Shown: positions 20,485 through 31,430, counted from the first letter of the stretch. The stretch: 64,000 bases of DNA from Devosia algicola (GCF_028816455.1 NZ_CP118246.1:434001-498000), one strand, 5' to 3'. Translations and numbers: made by a program. The notes: generated from the letters alone by a model not told the origin.

Positions 20485-22617
20485 ATGAACGAGCAAGTTG
20501 AGCGCGACGTGATAGCCGTATCGACCTCACGGATTTCAGACTGGCACTGGCGCATAGTGTGGGCCGAAAACGCGCTCGATATCGTGCTGCGAGACCAGAG
20601 TGACAATCACGTCCACGGCGTCAATGCGCTCTATACGAGACTGGGTACAAGCAAGGACGATCCGGCAACGGACCGGGACGCGGTGTTCGCCTTTCCCGAT
20701 ACGCTGCGCCGCAACGACGCCGATTTTCGGATAGGGGTCGACCGGATACCGGTGTCATGGGACAAAATGGAGGTGAACGAGTTGCCGCGCGGGCTCGCTG
20801 TCATTCTTAGCAGCACCCGGTTTGATCTGCGCGCCGAATTATTGTTCGCGATCCACCCAAGTGGCGTGCTCGTAAAAGACACGAAAGTGATCCACACCGG
20901 TGCGACCGCGCCCCTGTTGCTTACATCTGCACCCAGCTTTGCATTTACACTGACCGATCCGGTTGAACGCGCTGTGTTATTGTCAGGGGAGTGGGGCGAG
21001 GAAACTCAGGTCAATCGGGTTAGTTTGCAGCATGTCCCCATCAATCTCGAAAGTCGGGCCGGCAAAACGGGGTTCGAGTACAATCCCTGGATCGCCCTGG
21101 AAGCAGATCAGACCACGATTGTGGCGCAATTGTCGTGGTCGGGAAATTGGAACATGTCGGCTCGGCGCGGTCCCGGCGTAACCCACCTCGCGGGCGGCAT
21201 ACACGAGATCAGCCTCTCGCACGCCCTGCATGCAAACCAGGAATTGGTGCTGCCGCGCGCAACGATCCTGCGTGTTGCCGGCGATCTGAACCGCGCTACC
21301 CAGTGCTTGCATGATTATCGTCGCGCCGAGCGCCCCAACGGGCAAAGGAATGTGCCCGTTCAGTTCAACAGTTGGTATCCGTATCCAGGTGAGCCCAATG
21401 TTGCGGACATGATGGATTTTGTGCCGATCGCCAAGAAAATGCAGTGCGAGGTATTTGTTCTCGACGCTGGGTGGTACACGACCGACCAGGAAGACCCCGA
21501 TGAGAGCTGGTGGACACGAACGGGCGACTGGACGGTTAATAATCGCCTGTTTCCAAACGGTCTGGAAGAGTTGAGCCAGGCATGTGAACAGGCCGGACTT
21601 CAGTTCGGAATTTGGTTCGAGCCAGAGGCTATTAGCCCGTCCGCTTACATACGTCGCAATCATCCGGAGTGGCTGCATCATGTCGATGGGCGCGCGCCGT
21701 CGCCCAACGAGCGCGCTATCGTGAATTTGGGTATTGAGGGCGCGCGCCAGTTTGCCCTTGAGCGTATCCTGAAAATCTTGCGTGCCACAAATGCCAAGTG
21801 GATGAAGTGGGATTTCAATACCGATATGCGCCAGGGTGGTTGGGCCGATGGTTATACCGGCGCCAAAGATGCAGATCCGGTTGTGGCTCACTACCAAGGG
21901 CTTTATCGCCTGCAGGACGAAATTCGCGCTGCCATGCCCGAGCCTGACGCTCGAAATGTGCGCCGGCGGTGGCGGTCGTTTCGATGCTGCGATCATGAAG
22001 CACGCGCACACCAACTGGATGTCCGATCAGAAACAGTCTCTACGAAATCTCGCCATTCACTTCGGCAGTCAGGCTCGCCCATACGCCGGTAGAATGTAAC
22101 GACTGGCTGATCGAGTGGCCACCCAACAGCATCGCGGGGCACATGAGCCGGGGTGCCCAGCCGGACGAGCGCGGCGATATCGCATTCCGCCTACGCATCG
22201 CCATGCTCGGCTCACTAGGTATCAGCGCGCCGGTTTCGCAATGGTCCGAGGCCGAAATTGAGACGGCCGCGCGCCATGTTGACTTTTACAAGCAACACGT
22301 TCGGCCGCGCATCAATAATGCCGATCAATATCAACTGACCGCCGCACCGCCCCTCGACGGCAACGGTGATTGGGCCGCCATTTGGTACGCGGACAAGGAC
22401 ACGAATGGCGGCGTCGGTTTTTTCTTCCGACTTATCGGTTCGCCTGCGCAGCGGTTTCGTCTTGCTGGGCTCAGCCCCGCACAGGCTCTATAGTGTGAGT
22501 TTTCTTGACGGTCCGTCGCAGAATGTATCTGGCAAGGATTTGGCCGATGGGCTGGAAATCGTCCTCGGCGATCAATTTTCGTCGGCAGTGGTCCTTGTCG
22601 AGAGCGTGCAGGAATGA
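20485..22617 (+). CDS. alpha-galactosidase, GH36 (copy 2), three frameshifts
   Basis: About 709 residues after three repairs: GAGCCT at 21940-21945, AGGCTC at 22071-22076 and AGGCTC at 22483-22488. These restore PELTLEMCAGGGGRFD, GSQLAHTPVECNDWLIEWPPN and SPAQLYSVSFLDG. Three single insertions in a row return the reading to the starting frame. Catalytic residues: nucleophile D443 in KWMKWDFNTD and acid/base D514 in NWMSDQ. It follows the importer genes by 10 bases and differs clearly from copy 1, so it may prefer a different oligosaccharide. Two GH36 genes around an agp-type importer recall agaL1/agaL2 of Sinorhizobium. Confidence 0.88.
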
Positions 22618-22666
22618 CCAGTGCGGTACACCCTTCTGAATTGAGAGTTATCAAAGGATCGTTCTC

Positions 22667-23840
22667 GTGAAGATCGTTTCGATTACAGCGCAGGTATGCA
22701 ATGCGGAAATGCGGAACTGGATTTTCGTCCGCGTCGAGACCGATCAACCCGGTTTGATCGGCTGGGGTGAGGCAACACTTGAGTTCAAGACAAACGCCGT
22801 GATCGGCGCTATCGCTGACTTCGCGCCCATGCTTGCGGGGCAGGATCCGCGCGACATTGAACATTGCGTCCAGACGATGACAAGGCACAGCTTTTGGCGC
22901 TTGGGCGTAATCGGTACCTCCGCTATCAGCGGTATCGAAATGGCGTTATGGGACATTTTGGGCAAGGTGCTTGGCGTGCCCGTCTGGCGTTTGCTGGGCG
23001 GTAAGGTACGAAACCATCTGCGCACGTATACCCATCTCGGTCTCGGTGACATGCGCGCGGTCTATGAATCGGATACCGCAGATGCAATCGTGGGGCATGC
23101 CCGGAAAGTCGTTGAAATGGGATATGACGCCCTCAAGGTCGTGTGCATTCCGTATTCGCACTACACCGCACCCAACGCCGAGGTAGACCGGGTTAGACGC
23201 GTTGTGGGCGAACTGCGCGACGCCGTTGGGGACGACGTCGATATCATGGTCGATTTCCACGGGCGACCGGCGTCCGCAAGCGCTGCGATGGCATTCATAG
23301 ATGCGCTGTCGGACGCCCGTCTATTGTTCGTTGAAGAACCGGTGGCTCCCGAGGACATCGGAGGACTTGCCGAGGTAAAACGGCGTTCCACTACACCAAT
23401 CGCGTCCGGCGAGCGGCTCATTGGCCGGCGGGAATTTGAACCAATCCTGCGGGATCGCCTGGTACACATCGCCCAGCCAGATATCTGCCACACCGGTGGG
23501 CTCGCCGAGACCAAGAAGATCGCCGCCATGGCCGAAATAGCCGGTATTGGGATTGCGCCACACAATCCTATCGGCCCGATCGCCGGCGTAGCAGCGTTGC
23601 ACTTCGGTGTCTCGACGCCAAACGTTATTATTCAGGAAGAAATGTCGGGGGCCGTGCCTTGGTACGGTGACGTGGTCAAATGGCCAATTGAGCGGCGGCC
23701 GGGCAGGTGGGATGTGCCAGAGCCTTCCGGGTCTCGGAATCGAAGTTGACGAGGCAGTCATTGCCGCGCACCCGATGAAACCAGATATATTGCATACGCG
23801 AGAGGCTGTTATGGGAGACGGAACGGTGGCCGACTGGTAG
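22667..23840 (+). CDS. dgoD: galactonate dehydratase-like enolase-superfamily enzyme, one frameshift
   Basis: About 390 residues if GAGCCT at 23720-23725 is read as GAGCT, giving VPELPGLGIEVDEAVI at the C-terminus. It belongs to the mandelate racemase/muconate lactonizing group: D196 and H198 in MVDFHGR, then glutamates in FVEEPV and SGERL, and the C-terminal APHNPIGPIAG histidine. This matches D-galactonate dehydratase (product 2-keto-3-deoxy-galactonate). It starts with GTG, with AAGG just upstream. Context with GH36, epimerase and dehydrogenase genes supports galactonate, but related sugar acids cannot be excluded. Confidence 0.82.
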
Positions 23841-23907
23841 ACGGTACTAAATTCATATACCGCTTCTCAGCTTGAAATGCGGTCAGACTGTATGACGAGG
23901 AACCCAT

Positions 23908-24700
23908 ATGACGAATACTGATGGACCAATCCTGCCACCTGACGGACGTGAGTCCGCCAGGCTCGGTCCGTGAGTGGATATTGTCAACGCTGGGCAAACG
24001 CATCCTTGGTGGTCATTACCCCGAGGGTGCGGCATTGCCCATCGAGGCTGACCTTTGTGCAGAATTTGACGTCAGTCGGACGGTTTTGCGCGAAGCGGTA
24101 AAAATGTTGACAGCGAAGGGGCTGCTTGTCTCCCGAAAGCGCGCTGGAACCCTCGTGCGATCCGCATCGAATTGGAACCGCCTGGACGCCGATGTTCTGT
24201 CCTGGATGGGTTCGCTTGACCCCGACCCCGTTTTTGTCCGGGGCCTGCTTGAGGCAAGGCTTGCTATTGAACCAGCCTCGGCCAGGCTTGCCGCGATGCA
24301 TTCTACCTCCATGGATCTCGCAACAATTGAAGCGGCCTATCATGACATGCGGACGACACCGGCTGACGATCTCGCGGGTCGTATCGCTGCTGATGTTGCT
24401 TTTCATATCGGTATCCTCGAAGCCAGTCACAATCCGGTCTTTGCCGGCTTGGGTAAGTTGATCAAGCACGCACTTGAGGACTCCTTTCGACTAACAACCC
24501 GCACAACTGAAAGCTATTCACGGGCATTGCGCGCGCACGGCGACGTGTTGGAAGCAATTCGGCTGCGGCAACCCGATATTGCCAGCGAGCGCATGCGCGC
24601 GCTTGTCGATGTCGCCATGGTTGATTTGCTGCATCATCTTGCGATGGTTGGGACTGATAGTCCGGGCGAGCAGGTACTGGCTTCGGCTTCAGAGGGCTGA
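23908..24700 (+). CDS. FadR/GntR-family regulator, one frameshift near the start
   Basis: About 263 residues. AGGCTC at 23959-23964 read as AGCTC joins the ATG at 23908 (GAGG just upstream) to the body as GRESASSVREWILSTLGKRILGG. Winged helix: LPIEADLCAEFDVSRTVLREAVKMLTAKGLL. A FadR C-terminal (FCD) domain follows, with metal-binding histidines in DVAFHIGILEASHNP and RAHGDVLEAI. It is likely the local repressor of the galactose/galactonate genes, like DgoR (inference). Confidence 0.87.
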
Positions 24701-24749
24701 CGGTCGAAATGCTCAGCAGCGAGCGACGCGGTTTAACGGACAGGATGCA

Positions 24750-25681
24750 ATGAACAGCGACCTCGAAATTGCCGATACACAGGTGCGAGCCATAGTGCGA
24801 CCTGCGATGGGGGGAGTTTGACCCGTTTCGATTGGATCGCGAACGGGGTATGCGAGCCGCTATTCCGCCCTTCGCCTGCAAATGGAACAAAATCGGCACT
24901 CGATCTTGCTGCGTTCGTACTGCTGCCTTGGTCAAACCGCGTGTCGGACGGAGGATTTGATTTTGAGGGAAAACATCATCGCCTAGACCCCAATATTGAC
25001 GGCGAACCATATCCAAGCCACGGCAACGCCTTCGAACTCGACTGGCACGTCGCCGAGGTGACGCCCACTACCGTAAGTCTGGTTACGCAGTCTTCCGGGC
25101 CGGGGCCATATCGCTATGCGGCAACGCTGGGCTATGGGGTCGATCGCGGCGTCCTGACCGTGTCCATGACTGTTGAAAACCGGGGCGATATTGCACTGCC
25201 GTTCGGGCTTGGTTTCCATCCCTGGCTGGTGCGCGAGCCCGACACACAACTTCAGGCGCCGGCCACGTCAGTATGGCTGGAAGACAGTCGGCATCTGCCT
25301 GTTGGCGATCAGCCTGCCCAAATCCCGCCAGATTGGAACTTTTCGTCCTCTCATATCCTGCCGTCGGGTTTCATCAACAACGCATTCATTGGCTGGGACT
25401 GTAAGGCCTATATCGACTGGCCGATGCGTGATCTGTCGCTCGCCATCGCGACTGCCGAGCCATTGTCGACCTACATCGTGTACTCCCCCTCAGCCAGCGC
25501 GGACTTCTTCTGTTTTGAACCGGTGAGCCACGCTGTGGATGCGTTTCATCTACCTGGCGGTAGTGCACCTCACGGGATGGTCCGCCTTGCGCCTGGGGAA
25601 AACCTTTCGGGCAACATCCGTTTCGCGGCTAGACATGGCCGCGAAAGTCGAACCCAGCCAAACCCGGTTGGGGGTTCCTAG
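24750..25681 (+). CDS. aldose 1-epimerase, one homopolymer deletion
   Basis: About 310 residues. The frame from the ATG at 24750 joins the long ORF only if the run of six G at 24809-24814 has lost one G (AMGGSLTRFDWIANG). Family features: LLPWSNRVSDGGFDFEGK, the catalytic histidine in GNAFELDW preceded by SHG, GLGFHPWLV and ADFFCFEPVSHAVDA. Interconverts alpha and beta anomers of hexoses, here probably galactose released by GH36. The epimerase and the dehydrogenase that follows are about 57 bases apart on one strand. Confidence 0.85.
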
Positions 25682-25738
25682 CGTCGCCACCGATTGGCAC
25701 GCGGTGACCCTATCCATACTAAGCCTTAGGAGGATGCC

Positions 25739-26507
25739 TTGCCCCTACGCCTCGAAAATCATCATGTTCTGGTAACCGGTGGTAGCCGTGGCATTGGTGC
25801 GTCAATCGTCGAGAGGGTTTTGGCTGAGGGCGCGAGCGTTTCGTTCATCGATATTGAGGAAAAACTTGGTATTGAGCATCAAGCCTCCCTCAATGCGCCA
25901 GGTAGAACCTTTTTCGCCCGTGGCGATATCCGCAACGCGGAAGAGATTGCCGCTTTTCATACAAGCGCGGTCGCAAAGCTGGGTCCCATTACCGGTCTTG
26001 TCAACAATGCCGGACGCAACGCCAATGCGGACCCGGTAACAATGACGGAGGCCCAATGGGACGAATTCATGAGTGTGGACCTCAAGTCCGCTTGGCTCTG
26101 CGCTCGTGAAGTGCTCCCGGGTATGATCGCAGCGCGGCGCGGCGCCATCGTAAATATTGCATCTGTCCATGCCGATCACACGTTCCGCGGGTATTTCCCC
26201 TATGCCGCTGCAAAGTCCGGCCTCGTTGGCTTAACCCGTTCACTAGCCCTCGAGGTTGGCCCGCACCAGATCAGGGTCAACGCGCTTTCTCCCGGCTGGA
26301 CCGAAACTCACCTCGTCGCCGAATATTTCAAGCACAACGATGAGGGCATGCAACAAGCAGTGTTAGATAGCCACCCCATGGGCAGGATCGGGAAACCCGC
26401 AGAAGTTGCAAATTGCGCGGCTTTCCTGCTGTCGGACGAAGCGAGCCTTTGTGACAGGCGCAAACTGGCGTGTTGATGGCGGTCTCGGCGCTCGCTTTGC
26501 CGGGTAA
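25739..26507 (+). CDS. short-chain dehydrogenase/reductase, one frameshift
   Basis: About 255 residues when GAGCCT at 26443-26448 is read as GAGCT, restoring SDEASFVTGANWRVDGGLGARFAG, the standard SDR ending. Cofactor loop VTGGSRGIG at residues 10-18, NNAG motif, catalytic Ser in NIASVHAD and YxxxK in FPYAAAKSG. AGGAGG lies just before a TTG start at 25739. In this operon it is a candidate galactose (or glucose) 1-dehydrogenase that starts an oxidative De Ley-Doudoroff route, but SDR specificity cannot be read directly. Confidence 0.82.
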
Positions 26508-26937
26508 TTTATCGCCCGCGCGCCCCTGTGATCCGCTTTCAGTGATCTGCGCACGCCGAGCGGTACTATTGCTCAGGGATTGGATTTACCCGCGTGGATC
26601 GCCTTTGATATTGGATTGCTTACCACCGCACGTATTTCTCGACGCAGCGCCATTATTTTGGGTCGACTGTCCGCCCGCTCGGTCGACAGGTCCAGGTAAA
26701 TTTGCCTGTCACTGACGCAGTGACTATGGAAATGCCGCAAATTACGCCAAGGTTCTATAGCGCATGCATGAATTAAGAAATTCGCGACAATATGTTGATA
26801 TATAACGAATAAAGAAATTATTATGTCGGTAACGTCATTTGACGCCCAGAACAATATGAAATCTATTTGGAACACCGATGGATGGCGCACCATCAGCAAA
26901 GGAGCATAGTGTCAAACTATATCCAAGGGAGGACGCG
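26508..26937. other. intergenic, AT-rich promoter region upstream of PhyH 2
   Basis: About 430 bases without a credible gene. The second half (26770-26840) is strongly AT-rich (GATATATAACGAATAAAGAAATTATTATG), like the patch upstream of GH36 copy 1, and is the likely promoter region. AAGGGAGG at about 26926 is the ribosome binding site of the next gene. Confidence 0.4.
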
Positions 26938-27777
26938 ATGAGCGAGTATGATCTGAATGACTTTCTTTTTGACCTGCGTGGCTATTTGATCCTCGAAAAT
27001 GCCATCGATGCGTCCTTGCTGGCCGATCTCAATGCCGAATTCGATAAATTTCCCGATTTGCAGTTTGGCGAATGGCACGGCAATGCCCAGCGCTTGGACA
27101 ATAATGGCCATGCGGGACTCGAGTTGCAAAATATCGTCGAGGTCGGCAAGCCATTTGAGACATTGATTGATCACCCCTCCTGGATCGACCGGCTGCACCG
27201 ATATTGCGGCGAAGAAGGCACCTGGGTGGAAGGTCTTTATATCGATGAATGTTTCGCCTCGATCCGCCGCAGTGGAGGCTACTTTCCCATGCACTCGGGC
27301 GGGCAGGATGGTGTCATACGCAATCAATATGGCTTTCACAACGGCCGTTTTCGCTGTGCGCAGGTCAATATATTGCTCGCATTGACCGACATTGGACCCG
27401 GTGATGGTGGCACCCGTATCTTGCCAGGCAGTCATAAAAGCAACATTGCCCATCCCGTGTTCTCCAAACCCTTCGAGGAAAGGGTCAAGGCCGACGATGA
27501 GGTCGTTGAAGGCTCGATCGAGGTTAATATGAAGGCCGGAGACGCCTTGATGTTTGTCGACGCGCTCAGCCATGGCGCCACCAAGCGTACAAATGTCGGC
27601 GATCGTCGGGTGGTAATTTATCGTTATGGACCGATGTGGGGCAATACGCGCTATGGCTATCAATATTCGCCAGAATTGCTGGCGCGTTTGACGCCGGCCC
27701 AGCGCAAGATTCTGCAGCCAATCACCCCGCGTGTGCCCGGCAATGTGCGCGGTCTGGATCGTCACGCCGCCGAATAG
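26938..27777 (+). CDS. PhyH-family protein 2 with HxG in place of HxD
   Basis: About 279 residues from the ATG with a strong GGGAGG upstream. Phytanoyl-CoA dioxygenase fold: ALTDIGPGDGGTRILPGSHKSN, DALMFVDALSHGATKRT with distal H212, and an arginine in RRVVIYRYGP. The first metal motif reads MHSGG: H119 followed by S120 and G121, so the usual aspartate is absent. In Fe(II)/2OG halogenases the same position is Gly or Ala. Many planctomycete-type PhyH relatives also have HGG, so halogenation is only a possibility. It is followed by AraC 2 in the same direction. Confidence 0.8.
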   Translation: MSEYDLNDFLFDLRGYLILENAIDASLLADLNAEFDKFPDLQFGEWHGNAQRLDNNGHAGLELQNIVEVGKPFETLIDHPSWIDRLHRYCGEEGTWVEGLYIDECFASIRRSGGYFPMHSGGQDGVIRNQYGFHNGRFRCAQVNILLALTDIGPGDGGTRILPGSHKSNIAHPVFSKPFEERVKADDEVVEGSIEVNMKAGDALMFVDALSHGATKRTNVGDRRVVIYRYGPMWGNTRYGYQYSPELLARLTPAQRKILQPITPRVPGNVRGLDRHAAE

Positions 27778-27793
27778 GATCTGGGAGGGTGCA

Positions 27794-28642
27794 ATGGTTC
27801 AACCGCAGACCGAAGTCACACCCGCGCCGCACTCCTCCCCGATCATTTGCGGCCTGTTGCGACAGGGTGAGGACCTCAGTCGCGGTTTTCGTCCCACCGG
27901 TACCAAGGATTGGCTGTTGATTACGACGCTCGAGGGCACCGGCTATGTTCGGGCCGGGCAGGGCGAGTGGATCATCGGTGTTGGCGATTTGCTGCTTATC
28001 GCCCCCGATACCGCGCAGGAATATGGTCATTTCGACGAAAATAGCGGCTGGATCAATATTTGGGCCCATTTTCGCCCGCGTCCACACTGGCTGAACTGGC
28101 TCAACTGGCCGCAACTGGCGCGCGGCGTCATGCTCCTGCGCGGTGGCCGTCGCTTGACAGAAATCGAACCCGAACTGCGTCGGATGACTGATATTGCCGG
28201 TGGTCCGCTCCGGCTCCGATTGGATGCGGCTATGAATGCACTGGAGCGGGTGCTCATAATTTGCGACGACATTAATCCGATCCATGATCGTTCAACGCTT
28301 GATCGACGCATAAAAAAAGCGCTCGAGATCGTTGGCGAACGTTTGGCGACGCCGCTAGCCGTCGAGGATTTGAGCAAGGCGGTCGGTCTGTCGCGCTCGC
28401 GGTTTTCGGTGTTGTTCTCTGAACAACTCAGCATGTCGCCACAATCCTATATAGAGGCTGCGCGCCTGGCCCGGGCCGCCCAAATGCTGCACTCTTCATC
28501 GTGGCCGGTGGCGCAAATCGCCGAGGAGGTTGGTTTTCCCAACGCATATTATTTTTCCACGCGCTTCCGTCGTCATTTTGGCATGCCGCCTTCGGTCTAT
28601 CGATTACGCGTCGAGCGCGGCCAAGCCAACAATATTCACTGA
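27794..28642 (+). CDS. AraC-family transcriptional regulator 2
   Basis: About 282 residues, 16 bases after PhyH 2 with GGGAGG before the ATG. N-terminal cupin-type sensor domain (the GDLLLIAPDTAQEYGHF region) and C-terminal AraC helix-turn-helix pair: LSKAVGLSRSRFSVLFSEQLSM and the signature IAEEVGFPNAYYFSTRFRRHFGMPP. It shares the WLNWLNWPQ segment with AraC 1, so the two are likely paralogues. It probably controls PhyH 2 and perhaps the sugar genes. Confidence 0.88.
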   Translation: MVQPQTEVTPAPHSSPIICGLLRQGEDLSRGFRPTGTKDWLLITTLEGTGYVRAGQGEWIIGVGDLLLIAPDTAQEYGHFDENSGWINIWAHFRPRPHWLNWLNWPQLARGVMLLRGGRRLTEIEPELRRMTDIAGGPLRLRLDAAMNALERVLIICDDINPIHDRSTLDRRIKKALEIVGERLATPLAVEDLSKAVGLSRSRFSVLFSEQLSMSPQSYIEAARLARAAQMLHSSSWPVAQIAEEVGFPNAYYFSTRFRRHFGMPPSVYRLRVERGQANNIH

Positions 28643-28830
28643 CCCTGAGTGCCCCAAAATGGCGGCCGTAGATGTCAGGCGGCGATCCAATGCATCGTCC
28701 AACTAGGTATAGTCGCCACAACGCCCCTTGATAAAATCCCGGCCAACACTGTTTATGGGAGCGGTTGGGACGATATCAGCACGCCGCGGATCACCCATCA
28801 TCTCTGATCAACGCAATCGGCAACCAGACC

Positions 28831-29506
28831 ATGAAAACATCCCCATTCTCGGGCGACTCAGTCAATACCTATGTGTCCGGTGCATCTCGACAAGTGCCGG
28901 GGTTCTTCGACCTGCATCGAATGACGGCAATGCTCATGGCTGAGCGCATGCCATCGAACGGCCGCGTTCTGGTGTTGGGCGCTGGTGGCGGGCTCGAGCC
29001 TGAACGCGCTTGCCGAATCCCATTCCGACTGGTTGTTCGACGGTGTCGATCCTTCTGCCGATATGTTGAAATTGGCAGAACAAACCGCCAGCGCCCATTC
29101 AGCGCGCATCCGCCTCCACCACGGTTATATCGAAAGTGCGCCCGAAGGTCCCTTTGACGCGGCCACATCGCTTTTGACATTCCATTTTATTCCATCCGAC
29201 CAACGCCTGCAAACCCTGAAACATGTGCGCCAGCGCCTGCGGCCGGGAGCGCCCTTTGTTGTCGCCCATATCAGCTTTCCCCAAGCAGAGCCGGACCGGT
29301 CACTATGGATTGCGCGTCACGTCGCCTTCGGCGCATCGGAGGGAAGCGATCCCACACAGATGGCGCAGTCTCGGCATGCGATCGCCACCAAGCTCGCGAT
29401 TCTGGCACCTGACGAGGAGGAGGCGATGATGCGTGAGGCGGGTTATTCGAATGTCAGTCTTTTCTATGCCGGGTTGAGTTTTAAGGGTTGGGTGGCGTAC
29501 GCCTAG
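28831..29506 (+). CDS. class I SAM-dependent methyltransferase, one frameshift
   Basis: About 224 residues once GAGCCT at 28996-29001 is read as GAGCT: RVLVLGAGGGLELNALAESHSDWLFDGVDPSADML. This is a canonical motif I with the acidic VDPS end of strand 2. Later ATSLLTFHFIP and VRQRLRPGAPFVVAHIS complete the Rossmann core. Such small proteins methylate metabolites or act in stress-related pathways. The target is unknown and no RBS is obvious. It stands alone between the AraC 2 and dienelactone hydrolase genes. Confidence 0.8.
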
Positions 29507-29779
29507 TGTGTGTCGAAAAATCAGATTTGGGAATCCACTTCGTAACCATAGTCTGGTTACCAGTCCCGACTTGATCTCGGTATCGGCGCCCGACGTCGGT
29601 GTCGATCTCATCGATGAAAATCAGCGTGCCCGCGCACAACACATCAGCAATCAGGTGGCGAACTTTACTCTTTTGTCGCCAGTCAGATCTTAGGCATCAG
29701 GCGTCTTGGGGCTCTATCATCGGGTAGAACACTTTGTCGTGCCGTCATGGATACGAAACAATGGTGACGTCAGCGGTCC

Positions 29780-30370
29780 TTAGCGCTGTTGACCAGATGA
29801 TGCACAGAAATCGATCACGCGCTGCCATAGGATCTCGGTGTTTTTCGCGTCATATTCGTCGGGTAACGAGCGGTCGGTAAACAAATGGCCGCGGCCGGGA
29901 TAATTGAATATATCAACCGATGCCCCAGCGGCACGAATGGATTTGGCAACTGCATCAATACCGTTCTGATCTCTGAACGGATCATCAATGGCATAGTGGA
30001 TTTGCGCGGCAACGCCGGACGGCCAGTCGGATATTCCGATAACATCTAGCGGTAGCGCACCTGAGAACATCAGCACACCGCCAGTTTTGCGCCGTGTTGC
30101 GACATATTCAGCCATAGCGCCACCGTTCGAAAATCCCGCCACGATAAATCCGTCGGACAGGTGTGTCGTCGCCTCCACCGCTTTTTGCATCAGAACCGGA
30201 TAGCCGATGCCCTCGGCAAACGCACTGGCGCTATCGTAATCGTCAAATACGCGCCCGTCATATTGATCAACAATGTGCACATCGTGGCCAGCTTCGCGCA
30301 GTCGTTCCGCTGCGTCGCGGACTCCCTCTCGTACACCAAGGACCGAGTGGAATAAGGCAATATTGGTCAT
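29780..30370 (-). CDS. dienelactone hydrolase family alpha/beta hydrolase
   Basis: About 196 residues. Nucleophile elbow GFSNGGAMAEYV near residue 78 (Ser instead of the Cys of true dienelactone hydrolases), an acidic residue in YAIDDPFRDQNG and a C-terminal histidine in YPGRGHLFTD complete a triad. It starts at the ATG at 30370. Usual substrates are small esters or lactones; the actual one is unknown. Confidence 0.8.
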   Translation of the reverse strand: MTNIALFHSVLGVREGVRDAAERLREAGHDVHIVDQYDGRVFDDYDSASAFAEGIGYPVLMQKAVEATTHLSDGFIVAGFSNGGAMAEYVATRRKTGGVLMFSGALPLDVIGISDWPSGVAAQIHYAIDDPFRDQNGIDAVAKSIRAAGASVDIFNYPGRGHLFTDRSLPDEYDAKNTEILWQRVIDFCASSGQQR

Positions 30371-30431
30371 TATGGCCTCCGATTGCCGGTGAGGGTTTTT
30401 TGCCTCAAATCGCGAAGCAATGTGCCAAATA

Positions 30432-30818
30432 TTATGTCAGAAAAGTCTCGCTATGGGCATGGCATTCCCATCCGTTCGAACCACGGATCCATGTTGAACT
30501 ATCTGCTGCCCGCAATTCTTGGGCCTTTCCGCCCATATTGACCTTCTGGCGCACTGTGTAGACGATTATTGCGATGTCGGGGGCGGGTGTGGAGACCTCA
30601 ATGTCCTCGAATTCGTAAGAATTCAATATCCAATCGCCATCCTCGGTCATGGCGCCCATCTTGTCTTTTGGAATTTTCATTATTCCTCGCGCACCGGTAA
30701 CCAGGCTCGTTTCAGCCGAAAGCTTTGCCGTTTTGCTGCCGTCCTTTTGCTTCACCGCATCCCAGTAAGATTTTTCGAGCGCGACAATATCCGCCGTCGT
30801 TGCATGGGTATTTGGCAT
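30432..30818 (-). CDS. NTF2-like (SnoaL/DUF4440-type) protein
   Basis: About 128 residues from the ATG at 30818, with CAGGAGG upstream. It has the cone-shaped NTF2-like pattern: an N-terminal helix (DIVALEKSYWDAVKQKDGSKTAKL), alternating strands and a C-terminal SSTWIRGSNGWECHAHSET strand pair. No catalytic residues can be assigned. The frame stays open upstream to 30995, but that part has no protein character. Confidence 0.65.
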   Translation of the reverse strand: MPNTHATTADIVALEKSYWDAVKQKDGSKTAKLSAETSLVTGARGIMKIPKDKMGAMTEDGDWILNSYEFEDIEVSTPAPDIAIIVYTVRQKVNMGGKAQELRAADSSTWIRGSNGWECHAHSETFLT

Positions 30819-30972
30819 GGCTGCCTCCTGATTGGGTGTACCCCAAAAAACGCGCCCAACCATATAGAGTTCCAAACCTATCGCGATTTCAGCGGCGTCG
30901 CTGCGGTCTGGAATCGCCATATATACAGTGGCGAGCAGCGGCGCGCGGCCGCACAAAAACGGCGAAGGACTG

Positions 30973-31359
30973 ATGTTTCGTCGCTCGAGCACCATGCGCC
31001 GGGCTGCGCGCCTTGCTTATTCGTACAACAGCATCATGAAAACGGCCAACGAGGATGCCGCGTTCGACTGGATAACCTACTGGGGCACGGCAGACGCAGC
31101 GATCGCGTTTCTAAAAGAAACGGGCTATTTCCCTGCATCGCCACAGGTGGCTGCCGACGAACGCATTGCCAGCGATCCCATTTATGCCGCAGCGGTTGAA
31201 ACGCTCAGCGTTGGCAGTCTGCCTGAAAGCTTCCCGGGCTTGCCTGGTTGGACGGACTATGTGGCGTTGCCGGCCTTTCAGGGTGTTCTGATTGGACGCT
31301 CCAGCGTCAAGGACGCGGTCGACGACATGATTGCCGGGTTGGCGGCAGCGATCGCCTAA
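30973..31359 (+). pseudogene. C-terminal fragment of a sugar ABC substrate-binding protein
   Basis: From about 31040 the translation (EDAAFDWITYWGTADAAIAFLKETGYFPAS, then VETLSVGSLPESFPGLPGWTDY) matches the C-terminus of family-1 extracellular sugar-binding proteins, where helix WITY...TGYFPAS precedes the last domain. The signal peptide and N-terminal lobe are missing. It stands directly before a MalF-type permease, so it is the truncated remainder of the importer's own binding protein. Confidence 0.65.
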
Positions 31360-31430
31360 CGGTCTCCCTACTTCCGGCTCGGCAATAAGCTGGGCCGGTA
31401 CTGTCCAACTCCCGTCTCCCGGAGTTCTGC

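Noticed and set aside
20983..22014. Minus-strand ORF of 343 residues over GH36 copy 2
   Set aside because: Antisense to conserved catalytic regions of GH36; no family resemblance.
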